Below, in pieces: positions 52,922 to 61,532 of a DNA stretch of 64,000 nucleotides. The stretch's first letter is position 1, and every line of letters starts with the position of its first letter. The position numbers and the translations under genes were made by a program. The stretch lies in the NCBI RefSeq assembly GCF_019429565.1, contig NZ_JAHXSA010000003.1:1-64000 (forward strand), given 5' to 3'. The notes beneath the pieces are model-generated. The model searched no databases and was not told the DNA's origin. It saw nothing but the letters and a program-made list of their open reading frames with translations. This DNA comes from Schaalia sp. ORNL0103 (GTDB lineage Bacteria; Actinomycetota; Actinomycetes; Actinomycetales; Actinomycetaceae).

Positions 52922-54130
52922 ATGAGGCGCGATATTGCCCGCGTGGCGCAGCGAGGTACGGGGGTCGCCCTGGCCGGCGTGCTTGCTCTTGCAGCACTCG
53001 TGGTTCCTGCGGCCCCAGCATCGGCGGACACCACGATCACGGCGAACGAACAGACCTTCTACGGCTACTACCGCCTGGATGCGATTCACTCGTCGGGCTA
53101 CACGGGTGAAGGCGTGACGATCGCGCTCATTGACGGCCCGGTCAACACGCAGATCCCGGAGCTGGCCGGTGCGCGCATCCAGTCCTACAGTCCCTGCGCC
53201 GTGGGCTCCCAAGACAAGTACTGGGACCACGGCACCGTCATCGCGCAGGTGATTTCCTCGCCTCAGTTCGGCGTGGCACCCGGCGCGAATCTACGCGCTT
53301 ACACAAAGTCGTTTGAAGGTGATACGACGGGTTCCGACTGTGCGATCGGGCAGTGGGGGCGAGGCTACTCCGACCTCGCTCTCCTCATCGAGGACGCGCT
53401 CAACGACGGCGTCGACGTGATCACGACGTCGTCGAGCTACCCCAGTGACTACGAGGGCATGCGCTGGGCTCTCGCCCGCGCGATCGCGGCCAAGGTTCCG
53501 GTCGTCGCCTGCACGGGTAATGATTCGGCGCGCAACTCGACGGAGTGGCTGCCCTCCTGGGGTGGCGTCGTCGGCGTGGGCGCGATCGAGACCAACGGTC
53601 GCCCCTCCGACTACCAGAACTGGGGAAGGCCCCTGTCGACGGTGGCCCTCGCGCGCCCTCTCGCCCGTTCGGGCGTGTCACAGGAACGAGGCGAGTGGTG
53701 GGGGACGTCCTTCGCGACCCCCGTCGTGGCCAGCTCCCTGGCACTGTCCATGCAGCGCTGGCCTCGCGCGACCGGCAACCAGATTATGCAGGGACTGGCC
53801 CGCACGGGTGTGGGCGGCAACGGCGGCGAATGGAACCAATACACGGGGTACGGCGCGCTCGACATCTACGCGATGCTGACGACGAACCCGACGAGTTTCC
53901 CGGATGAAAACCCGTTCATGGACAAGGGAACGAACACGGTTCCCAGCCGACAGGACGTGCAGGACTACATCGACGGCGTGGTGGATCCGCGCGTCGTCAT
54001 GAACGACAACTCATACGAATACCTGGGGTACGACGAGCGTCTCGCACTCAGCCGCGATCATGACTACCCGACGCATCTGGGCACCAGCCCCCGCTACCAC
54101 CAGAAGTTCCAGTCTCAGAAAAAGAACTAA
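52922..54130 (+). CDS. Mycosin-like subtilase 1
   Basis: A 402-residue S8 serine protease with signal peptide (VALAGVLALAALVVPAAPASA). Triad: Asp in VTIALIDGPVN, His in YWDHGTVIAQV, Ser in GTSFATPVVASS; oxyanion Asn in VVACTGNDS. Related to MycP proteases of type VII secretion, but without their C-terminal membrane helix; it ends THLGTSPRYH plus a short basic tail. ATG 52922 has AAAGGA 7 nt upstream. Followed after 41 bp by subtilase 2. Confidence 0.9.
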   Translation: MRRDIARVAQRGTGVALAGVLALAALVVPAAPASADTTITANEQTFYGYYRLDAIHSSGYTGEGVTIALIDGPVNTQIPELAGARIQSYSPCAVGSQDKYWDHGTVIAQVISSPQFGVAPGANLRAYTKSFEGDTTGSDCAIGQWGRGYSDLALLIEDALNDGVDVITTSSSYPSDYEGMRWALARAIAAKVPVVACTGNDSARNSTEWLPSWGGVVGVGAIETNGRPSDYQNWGRPLSTVALARPLARSGVSQERGEWWGTSFATPVVASSLALSMQRWPRATGNQIMQGLARTGVGGNGGEWNQYTGYGALDIYAMLTTNPTSFPDENPFMDKGTNTVPSRQDVQDYIDGVVDPRVVMNDNSYEYLGYDERLALSRDHDYPTHLGTSPRYHQKFQSQKKN

Positions 54131-54171
54131 CGCACGCGGGCGCCCCATTGCGCGCAGCGAAAGGACAGCTG

Positions 54172-55386
54172 ATGAGTCATCTGATGACACGCCTGGCGCG
54201 GCGCTGTTCGGGTGTGGCGGTAGCGGGTTCGCTCGCGGTGGCGGCGCTCGTCGTTCCTGCGGCGCCGGCTTCGGCGGCGCGAATTCCGATCACGGCGGAC
54301 GAGCAGGACTACTACTCGTACTACCACCTGGGGCAGCTGCGCGCGTCGGGTTACACCGGCCGGGGCGTGACGATCGGCCTGCTGGACGGCCCGGTGAACT
54401 GGAAGATCCCGGAGCTGCAGGGCGCGGATATGCAGTACATGAGCCGCTGCGACGTCGAGTCGAGCGACGACAGCTGGGAGCACGGCACGGTGATCGCTCA
54501 GGTGATGGTGGCCCCCGAGTTCGGGATCGCCCCCGAGGCGAGGCTCAACCGCTACACGGTGTCTCTGAAAGGCGATACACCGAGCAGGGACTGTGCAATC
54601 GGCTGGTGGGATGACGGCTATTCGGATACGTCGGTGCTCATCGAGCTGGCGCTCAACGACGGCGTGGATGTTGTGTCGATTTCGTCGACGTACAGCGCGG
54701 ACAGTGAGAGTATGCGCTGGGCTCTGGCCCGCGCGATCACCCAGAAGGTGCCGATCGTGGTGTCGATGGGCAACGATTCGGAGTACAACCCGCCGAAGTC
54801 TCTGGCGCGTATGACGGGCGTGGTGGGCGTGGCGTCGGTGGAGCCTAATGGGGAGTTGACTTCGTACTCCAACTATGGGGACTACGTGTCGACGGCGTCG
54901 GTGTCTCGTCCGTACGCGCGTTCGGGTGCGACGTGGGAGAAGGGGTACTGGCAGGGCACGTCTTTCGCGTCTCCGACGGTTGCGTCATTCCTGGCGTTGG
55001 CCAGGCAGAGCTGGCCCGAGGCGACGGGTAATCAGCTCCTGCAGGCCCTGGCCCGCACGGGGATCGGCGGCAACGGCGGCTACTGGAACCCGTACACGGG
55101 GTACGGGGCGGTGGATCCGTACGTGCTGCTGACCACGGACCCGTCGCAGTTCCCGGACGAGAACCCGTTCTTGAACAAGGGCTATGAGTCTATTCCGACC
55201 CGCCAGGACATCGCGGACTACGCGGACGGCCTGGTGGATCCGAGGCGCATCAACGCGGATGATTCCTACCAGTATCGGGGTTTCGATGAGCGTCTCACCC
55301 TGAGCCACGAGCACGGCTACCCGACGCACCTGGGGACAAGCCCTCGCTTCCATGCGAGCAACGCGAGCAACGCGAAGAAGAAGTAG
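54172..55386 (+). CDS. Mycosin-like subtilase 2
   Basis: A 404-residue paralogue of the preceding gene. Signal peptide (VAVAGSLAVAALVVPAAPASA); triad Asp in VTIGLLDGPVN, His in WEHGTVIAQV, Ser in GTSFASPTVASF; oxyanion Asn in VVSMGNDSEYN. C-terminus again has THLGTSPRFH and lacks a membrane helix. ATG 54172 preferred for AAAGGA 7 nt upstream; TTG 54148 is in frame. Confidence 0.9.
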   Translation: MSHLMTRLARRCSGVAVAGSLAVAALVVPAAPASAARIPITADEQDYYSYYHLGQLRASGYTGRGVTIGLLDGPVNWKIPELQGADMQYMSRCDVESSDDSWEHGTVIAQVMVAPEFGIAPEARLNRYTVSLKGDTPSRDCAIGWWDDGYSDTSVLIELALNDGVDVVSISSTYSADSESMRWALARAITQKVPIVVSMGNDSEYNPPKSLARMTGVVGVASVEPNGELTSYSNYGDYVSTASVSRPYARSGATWEKGYWQGTSFASPTVASFLALARQSWPEATGNQLLQALARTGIGGNGGYWNPYTGYGAVDPYVLLTTDPSQFPDENPFLNKGYESIPTRQDIADYADGLVDPRRINADDSYQYRGFDERLTLSHEHGYPTHLGTSPRFHASNASNAKKK

Positions 55387-55396
55387 CACGTAGGGA

Positions 55397-55438
55397 AGCG
55401 CCCCTGTCGCCCACGGCACGGTGGGTGGCAGGGGCGCT
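55397..55438. terminator. Bidirectional terminator between subtilase groups
   Basis: AGCGCCCCTG (55397-55406) pairs with CAGGGGCGCT (55429-55438), extended inward by CCCAC/GTGGG, between the convergent genes ending at 55386 (+) and 55461 (-). Confidence 0.75.
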
Positions 55439-55460
55439 GCGCTGTGTCGGGTTGCCGAGG

Positions 55461-56705
55461 CTACTTCCGGTGGTATCGGGGGCTCGTTCCCAGGTGGATG
55501 TTTAATCCGTTGTCGAGGCCGAAACCGATGATCAGGTCTTCGTTGGTGCCGCGATAGACGTAGGACTTGGGCATCGTATTCATGACGGTGTTGGGTGTGA
55601 TGGTACCGTCCGCGTAGTCCTGAAGTTCCTGCACAGTGGGGGAGGACCCGCCCGGCTTCTGCAGAATCGGGTTCTCGTCCGGATACTGGGAGGGATCCTC
55701 ATTCACGAGCGAACCCAAAGCGGCTGCACCGTAGCCAGTCTTAGGGTTCCAGTCATGGTTGGGGTTCAAACCCGTGTGTACCAGGAGCTGCAGGATCTGG
55801 TTGGGGGTGGCGTCGGGCCACTTCTGGCGAGCCAGCGCTATCATGCCGGCCACTAGAGCCGTGGATGCCGAAGTTCCTTCGTTCTGTGTGGGTGCGCCTG
55901 TATACGGATCGACAGTATTGATCGGGCCTCCGACTGCAGCGGTGACCACTCCGTTACCCCACGAGGAGTAGGACGCGAACGTGCCGTCGGTATTGATGGC
56001 GGAGGTGCCAACGACACCGGACCACTGGCTCAGGTGCGCACTGTTCTCGTCGGTGCTCTTGTTTCCCGCTGAGGCAACGATGATAACCCCGTGGGAGAGA
56101 GCGTTGGCGATAGCCCATTTCAATTCGTCAGACTGGTCTGATACGCCCTGAGAGACAGAAATGATCTGGGCGCCGTCCTCGACAGCTTGGTTGATGAGCT
56201 TGTCCCACGAATTCTGCTTTTCGCCACCTAGGTCACAGTTACCCGACGAGCGAGAGCTCGAGTTGGTCACCTGATAGCTGAGAAGGGTGGCATCGGGTGC
56301 GACACCCGTATAGGAAGAAACGAGGATCGTCGCCATGTCAGTGCCGTGACGTACCCCCTCCGGCGAGCCCTCGATAGTGCAGCGGCTCTTGTCGGTGATA
56401 TCGGCCCCGGCCAGTTCTGGGGCGTTGATGTCGACTGGGCTGTCGATGAGGGCGATGGTTACCCCCTTACCCGTGTATCCCTTTTGGCGTGCGGAGTCCA
56501 GGTGGTAGTAAGAGAAGTACTCCTGGGTGGTGATCGGGTCCGCAGCACGCGCGGGAGCCGGGGCCAGTGTCAAAACACCAACCGCCAGAGCGAGAGCGGA
56601 GAATGTGGTGGTCAGGGCGCGCGCGGCGCGCCCCGCCCTCCCCACAAAACCGAAGGGAGAACGGGGCGCAGGCTGCGCGCTTGGTCGCGCGTGTGTCATG
56701 GTCAC
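55461..56705 (-). CDS. Mycosin-like subtilase 5 (last of minus-strand trio)
   Basis: A 414-residue secreted S8 protease. Signal peptide ends at APARAADP. Triad: Asp in VTIALIDSPVD, His in VRHGTDMATI, Ser in GTSASTALVAG; oxyanion Asn in VASAGNKS. Ends with HLGTSPRYHRK and has no membrane helix. Nearly identical to the gene at 57931 except for two patches around and after the catalytic Ser. Start overlaps the preceding gene's stop by 4 bases (ATGA). Confidence 0.9.
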   Translation of the reverse strand: MTMTHARPSAQPAPRSPFGFVGRAGRAARALTTTFSALALAVGVLTLAPAPARAADPITTQEYFSYYHLDSARQKGYTGKGVTIALIDSPVDINAPELAGADITDKSRCTIEGSPEGVRHGTDMATILVSSYTGVAPDATLLSYQVTNSSSRSSGNCDLGGEKQNSWDKLINQAVEDGAQIISVSQGVSDQSDELKWAIANALSHGVIIVASAGNKSTDENSAHLSQWSGVVGTSAINTDGTFASYSSWGNGVVTAAVGGPINTVDPYTGAPTQNEGTSASTALVAGMIALARQKWPDATPNQILQLLVHTGLNPNHDWNPKTGYGAAALGSLVNEDPSQYPDENPILQKPGGSSPTVQELQDYADGTITPNTVMNTMPKSYVYRGTNEDLIIGFGLDNGLNIHLGTSPRYHRK

Positions 56706-57934
56706 TTCCGGTGGTAGCGGGGGCTGGTTCCCAGGTGGACGGTCAATTCCAAGTCGTCGAACATAGCCGCTACTTCATCTGCGCCTCGGTAGACGTAGGA
56801 CGATGGGAAGGTGGCCAGCGAGTTGAATACGATTCCGTCGGTGTAGTCCTGAATCTCCTGGACGGTAGGCTCGGAGCCCCCATGTTTTTGAATGATCGGA
56901 TTCTCGTCAGGGTACTGGGAGGGATCCGTGTTGACCAGATCTGCAAGAGAAGCTGAGCCGTAGCCGGTGTACTGGTCCCACGTATGGTTGGGATTGAGTC
57001 CTGTGTTGACCAGTACCTGGAGGATCTGGTTCGCGGTGGCGTCGGGCCACTTCTGGCGTGCAAGGGCCATCATGCCGGCCACGAGCGCTGCCGACACGGA
57101 TGTTCCGTTCACGGTTGTGGGCTCACCGGTCGATAGGTCATACGTGGTGTAGGGGCCGCCAAAAGCAGTGGTGACTACGCCATCGCCCCACGAAGAGTAG
57201 GACGCGAACGTGCCGTCGCTGTTGATCGCGGACACGCCAACAACCCCAGAGAACCTGCCCAGTTGAGTCACGTTATCATCGCTGGCGCCATTTCCGGCTG
57301 AGGCGACGATGATGACACCCTTGCTGATGGCGTTAGCGATCGCCCACTTGAGCTCAGGATTGTCCTCTGAGACACTTTGCGAAACCGAGATGATCTGAGC
57401 ACCGTCTTCGACAGCCTGGTTAATGAGATTGCCGAAAGAGTTGAGTCGGCGTTCGCCCGAATCACATGTTCCGTTCGACGTCGCGGACGCTGTCTCCGTC
57501 TGATACGTATTCAGCGTCGCATCCGGTGCCACACCGTTCTTGGAAGAGACCAAAATGATCGCCATGTCGGTACCGTGTCGGATACCCTCGGGCGAGGCTT
57601 CGACGGTGCAACGACTCTTATCAGTGACCTTGGCACCCTGAAGAGCAGCATTGCTGGTATCAACCGGGCTGCCAATAAGAGCAATGGTCACACCCTTGCC
57701 GGTGTATCCCTTCGCACGTGCGGAGTCTAGGTGGTAGTACGAGAAGTACTCCTGGGTGGTGATCGGGTCCGCAGCACGCGCGGGGGCCGGAGCCAGTGTG
57801 AGGGCCCCGGCTGCCAGTGCGAGAGCGGAGGCGGCGGTGGTCAGGGCGCGCGCGGCGCGCCCCGCCCTCCCCACAAAACCGAAGGGAGAACGGGGCGCGG
57901 GCTGCGCGCATGCTTGCGCGTGTGTCATGGTCAC
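56702..57934 (-). CDS. Mycosin-like subtilase 4, catalytic Asp replaced by Gly
   Basis: A 410-residue paralogue with the same signal peptide and C-terminal HLGTSPRYHRK. His (IRHGTDMAII), oxyanion Asn (ASAGNGAS) and Ser (GTSVSAALVAG) remain, but the Asp of the first motif is Gly: VTIALIGSPVD, Gly88, codon GGC at 57671-57673 read on the minus strand. Proteolysis should be lost or severely weakened. It diverges from its two neighbours throughout the domain, so it is not a recent copy. Overlaps both flanking genes by 4 bases. Confidence 0.88.
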   Translation of the reverse strand: MTMTHAQACAQPAPRSPFGFVGRAGRAARALTTAASALALAAGALTLAPAPARAADPITTQEYFSYYHLDSARAKGYTGKGVTIALIGSPVDTSNAALQGAKVTDKSRCTVEASPEGIRHGTDMAIILVSSKNGVAPDATLNTYQTETASATSNGTCDSGERRLNSFGNLINQAVEDGAQIISVSQSVSEDNPELKWAIANAISKGVIIVASAGNGASDDNVTQLGRFSGVVGVSAINSDGTFASYSSWGDGVVTTAFGGPYTTYDLSTGEPTTVNGTSVSAALVAGMMALARQKWPDATANQILQVLVNTGLNPNHTWDQYTGYGSASLADLVNTDPSQYPDENPIIQKHGGSEPTVQEIQDYTDGIVFNSLATFPSSYVYRGADEVAAMFDDLELTVHLGTSPRYHRK

Positions 57935-59160
57935 TTCCGGTGGTAGCGGGGGCTCGTTCCCAGGTGGATGTTCAAACCGTTGTCGAGGCCGAAACCGATG
58001 ATCAGGTCTTCGTTGGTGCCGCGATAGACGTAGGACTTGGGCATCGTATTCATGACGGTGTTGGGCGTGATGGTACCGTCCGCGTAGTCCTGAAGTTCCT
58101 GCACAGTGGGGGAGGACCCGCCCGGCTTCTGCAGAAGCGGATTCTCGTCCGGGTACTGCGAAGGATCCGTGTTGACCAGTGCGCCACCGTCAATCGCTCC
58201 ATATCCGGTGTATGGCGTCCACTCGTGGTTGGGGTTCAAGCTGGTGTGAACCAGGAGTTGCAGGATCTGGTTGGGGGTGGCGTCGGGCCACTTCTGGCGA
58301 GCCAGCGCTATCATGCCTGCGACCAGAGCCGTCGAATTCGAGGTGCCTTCTGTCTGTGCAGGCTCGCCTGTGTTGGCATCAAGTGAGTTGAAAGGCCCGC
58401 CGACAGCGGCGGTGACCACTCCGTTACCCCACGAGGAGTAGGACGCGAACGTGCCGTCGGTGTTGATGGCGGAGGTGCCAACGACACCGGACCACTGGCT
58501 CAGGTGCGCACTGTTCTCGTCGGTGCTCTTGTTTCCCGCTGAGGCAACGATGATAACCCCGTGGGAGACGGCGTTGGCGATAGCCCATTTCAATTCGTCA
58601 GACTGGTCTGATACGCCCTGAGAGACAGAAATGATCTGGGCGCCGTCCTCGACAGCTTGGTTGATGAGCTTGTCCCACGAATTCTGCTTTTCGCCCCCTA
58701 GGTCGCAGTTACCCGACGAGCGAGAGCTCGAGTTGGTCACCTGATAGCTGAGAAGGGTGGCATCGGGTGCGACACCCGTATAGGAAGAAACGAGGATCGT
58801 CGCCATGTCAGTGCCGTGACGTACCCCCTCCGGCGAGCCCTCGATAGTGCAGCGGCTCTTGTCGGTGATATCGGCCCCGGCCAGTTCTGGGGCATTGATG
58901 TCGACTGGGCTGTCGATGAGGGCGATGGTTACGCCCTTACCCGTGTACCCCTTCGCACGTGCAGCATCGAAGTGATAGTAAGAGAAATACTCCTGGGTGG
59001 TGATCGGGTCCGCAGCACGCGCGGGAGCCGGGGCCAGTGTCAAAACACCAACCGCCAGAGCGAGAGCGGAGAATGCGGTGGTCAGGGCGCGCGCGGCGCG
59101 CCCCGCCCTCCCCACAAAAGCGAAGGGAGAACGGGGCGCGACGTTGGAACGAATGCTCAC
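57931..59160 (-). CDS. Mycosin-like subtilase 3 (first of minus-strand trio)
   Basis: A 409-residue secreted S8 protease, close twin of the gene at 55461. Triad: Asp in VTIALIDSPVD, His in VRHGTDMATI, Ser in GTSNSTALVAG. GTG 59160 is preferred because it overlaps the upstream stop by four bases (GTGA), as at the other junctions; an ATG at 59178 is in frame but would overlap further. It directly follows the Gly-rich T7SS protein gene, tying the proteases to secretion. Confidence 0.88.
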   Translation of the reverse strand: MSIRSNVAPRSPFAFVGRAGRAARALTTAFSALALAVGVLTLAPAPARAADPITTQEYFSYYHFDAARAKGYTGKGVTIALIDSPVDINAPELAGADITDKSRCTIEGSPEGVRHGTDMATILVSSYTGVAPDATLLSYQVTNSSSRSSGNCDLGGEKQNSWDKLINQAVEDGAQIISVSQGVSDQSDELKWAIANAVSHGVIIVASAGNKSTDENSAHLSQWSGVVGTSAINTDGTFASYSSWGNGVVTAAVGGPFNSLDANTGEPAQTEGTSNSTALVAGMIALARQKWPDATPNQILQLLVHTSLNPNHEWTPYTGYGAIDGGALVNTDPSQYPDENPLLQKPGGSSPTVQELQDYADGTITPNTVMNTMPKSYVYRGTNEDLIIGFGLDNGLNIHLGTSPRYHRK

Positions 59161-60872
59161 CACTGGCGGGGGTCCCATCCGTCGTCCGCACGCTTTGCCG
59201 GCGTGATGTCCTTGTCGGTGCCGGAGGTCTGCGACAGGGGATTCACGTAGCCCGGAGGCAGCGCGTCCTCGTCATCGTCGAATTTGAATGCGACGTACTG
59301 GCGCTTGCGGCCCTTCTTGTCGTCCTTGCCAGCTCCACTACCAGCACCCGCTCCGGCACCCATGAAGCCACCGCTCGTCGTGCCGCCCTTGCCAGCCGCA
59401 CCGGCTGCACCCGCAGCGCCGCCGTTTGCGCCCGTGGAGCCCGTGACGCCGGAGGAACCGGCGACACCGTTCGCGCCGCCAGCGCCGGCCGCGCCCGCAG
59501 ATCCTGCGGGAGGCGTGTAGGAGCCGAAGCCGGAGCCGGAGTAAGAACCGACCTTCAGGCCAGCAGCGCTCGCGCCGCCAAGACCGTTGGTCGAGCCGGT
59601 GACGCCGCGCATGCCCGCGGCGCCCATGCGACCGGCACCGGACAGGCCGCCGGCCGAGCCGGACCCGCCGAGGCCGTTCGCACCCGCACCGGATCCGCCG
59701 AAGCGGCCAAGGGCACTGGAACCGGCGCCGCCGAAGCGCCCGAACATGCCGGAGCCGCCGAGGGAACCGGAGCCGCCGAAGCTGCCCGAACCCATGCGGG
59801 CTGTGCCGCGCAGGCCGAGGGCGCCCGCGCCGAGCACGCCCGCGCCACCGAGGCGGCCGGAGGTGGTCACGTCGGAAGCCCCGCCACCGTTGAGACGCCA
59901 CAGCGGGTGATGAGCGTCCGCCGGCGGTGCCGGGGTGTGACCACCGACGACGCCGTTGCGGTAAGTGGTACCGTTCACGCTCTTGTGCAGCAGGTCGGTG
60001 CCCATGAGCTCCTGGGGATCCGTGATCGGGTTCGTGCGGGAACCGAGCTCACCGTAGGGCAGCTCGCGCGTCGGAACGGCGCCCGAGGCCACGATGCGGT
60101 TTTGTGCGGCGGCCGCGTCGGCTTCGCTCCACCACGGCTGGTTGAAGCCGTCGGGGTAGTTCGGCGAAGAAGGGCTGCGGTCGTCATTACGGCCGTAACC
60201 ATTGCTACTCGTGCCGCCCCAGATCGGTGGTGTTCCACCGGTCCAGTTGTCCGGAGGCCTATACGAGCTGCTTTCATTACCATCCGGATCCGGAGTGGGA
60301 ACTGGAGTGGGAACTTTCGGTCCGGCACCGATGCGCATGCCGCTGCTCATCCTGGCCGTGCCAGAATTCATCTGCTCGAGGATGCGCGCGGCAGCTGCCT
60401 CGCGCTGGGCGTTGGCCTGGGCCTCGACTGCTTCGACGTAGGCTGCGCCGGTCGTGTAGCGCCTGCCCATGAACTCGATACCGCCACCCGGATCCTTGTC
60501 GGAGACGGAGACCACCCAGTCGTCGCGCATAGCGGCAGTCTTCGCATCCAGCAGATCGTCGGAGATCGTCTCGGCCTCGGCCAGAGCAAACCGCATGACC
60601 TGGCGGCCCATTTCGTAGCTCTGGTACCCGCGCGCGTAGTTTGACTGGTACCACTTAATGCGCTCGATCGATGCGTCGACCCATCGGTCCATCGCATCGC
60701 CCGTTGCACCGGTGAAGCCATGGCTCTCGCGGTAGGCGTTAAGCTGTTGGACTGACTCTTCGAATCCCTTGAGGATCTGTTCGTGATCGGTGTCCCATGC
60801 ATCAAGACCCTGATTAGCTTGAGCCGCCTTCATGAATTCCTTCAAGCGCTCATACATCGGAGATGAAACCAT
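59157..60872 (-). CDS. Gly-rich PPE/WXG-like T7SS protein
   Basis: A 571-residue protein. Residues 1-200 are helical with charged amphipathic segments (MYERLKEFMKAAQANQGLD, WVDASIERIKWYQSNYARG) like WXG100/PPE heads. The middle is Pro/Gly/Asn-rich. Residues about 310-510 are Gly/Ala/Ser low complexity with repeats such as GGSGSLGGSGMFGRFGG. The end is charged (KGRKRQYVAFKFDDDEDALP). No signal peptide, as expected for a T7SS substrate or chaperoned partner. ATG 60872 has GAAGGGA upstream. It follows the small WXG-like gene by 25 bp, suggesting a heterodimer pair. Confidence 0.75.
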   Translation of the reverse strand: MVSSPMYERLKEFMKAAQANQGLDAWDTDHEQILKGFEESVQQLNAYRESHGFTGATGDAMDRWVDASIERIKWYQSNYARGYQSYEMGRQVMRFALAEAETISDDLLDAKTAAMRDDWVVSVSDKDPGGGIEFMGRRYTTGAAYVEAVEAQANAQREAAAARILEQMNSGTARMSSGMRIGAGPKVPTPVPTPDPDGNESSSYRPPDNWTGGTPPIWGGTSSNGYGRNDDRSPSSPNYPDGFNQPWWSEADAAAAQNRIVASGAVPTRELPYGELGSRTNPITDPQELMGTDLLHKSVNGTTYRNGVVGGHTPAPPADAHHPLWRLNGGGASDVTTSGRLGGAGVLGAGALGLRGTARMGSGSFGGSGSLGGSGMFGRFGGAGSSALGRFGGSGAGANGLGGSGSAGGLSGAGRMGAAGMRGVTGSTNGLGGASAAGLKVGSYSGSGFGSYTPPAGSAGAAGAGGANGVAGSSGVTGSTGANGGAAGAAGAAGKGGTTSGGFMGAGAGAGSGAGKDDKKGRKRQYVAFKFDDDEDALPPGYVNPLSQTSGTDKDITPAKRADDGWDPRQW

Positions 60873-60897
60873 GGTGAAAATCCCTTCTAAAGCTAAC

Positions 60898-61476
60898 TCA
60901 GTACGTGCTAGGTTTTGGAGCTGCAGTTTGCGTCGCCGACGATGCCTGCTGGGCATCTGCTGTGGTTGCTCCTCGTACACCACTGAGACCAACTGCTGCG
61001 CCCAACGCTGCACCTGCGGCAGTCTTGTTCGTGGCACCACCCAGGAATCCCTGGGCGATGTCCGCAGTCGATACCTTCATTCCCATACGCGCGTAAATTC
61101 CCTGCATGGTTGCCAATGCAGAGCTCTTTGCGATGAAGCCACCTACTGTGTCCGACATGATCTTCTTCATCGCAGTTGCGTTTGCATACTCAACACCTGT
61201 GAATTCCTTCATGGCCCGGTGCATGTATGCCTCGAACTCCTGAATCAGATCCCTCTCTGCAGTGAGGAGCTCTGAGATCGTGTCGAACATATCCGTAGCG
61301 CGGGTTCGCATTTGGACGGGGCCGGTCTCCTGTCCCCAGAAGGAAGACTGTTGAGCAGCGCTCAGGGCGTTCGCGCCGTTGCGTGAGCCGTCGACGGCGT
61401 CCCAGGTTTCGACCACTTTCGTAGCCGCTGCTGTCTGCCGATCGTTATCGTACTGAACTCCGGAGTGTCCGGTCAT
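60898..61476 (-). CDS. WXG100-like ESX protein
   Basis: A 192-residue mostly helical protein. The first 110 residues suggest a helical hairpin with FWGQ (W-x-G-like turn) between helices; the segment DTISELLTAERDLIQEFEAY is a long amphipathic helix. The C-terminal 60 residues are Ala/Thr/Gly-rich. No signal peptide. Likely a secreted partner of the following PPE-like protein. ATG has AGGAG 6 nt upstream. Longer than the classical 100-residue EsxA type. Confidence 0.7.
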   Translation of the reverse strand: MTGHSGVQYDNDRQTAAATKVVETWDAVDGSRNGANALSAAQQSSFWGQETGPVQMRTRATDMFDTISELLTAERDLIQEFEAYMHRAMKEFTGVEYANATAMKKIMSDTVGGFIAKSSALATMQGIYARMGMKVSTADIAQGFLGGATNKTAAGAALGAAVGLSGVRGATTADAQQASSATQTAAPKPSTY

Positions 61477-61532
61477 TGTTAACTCCTAATTGTCGATGGA
61501 AGATGAAAGAGGGCTGCGATGCGCCCAGTTGC

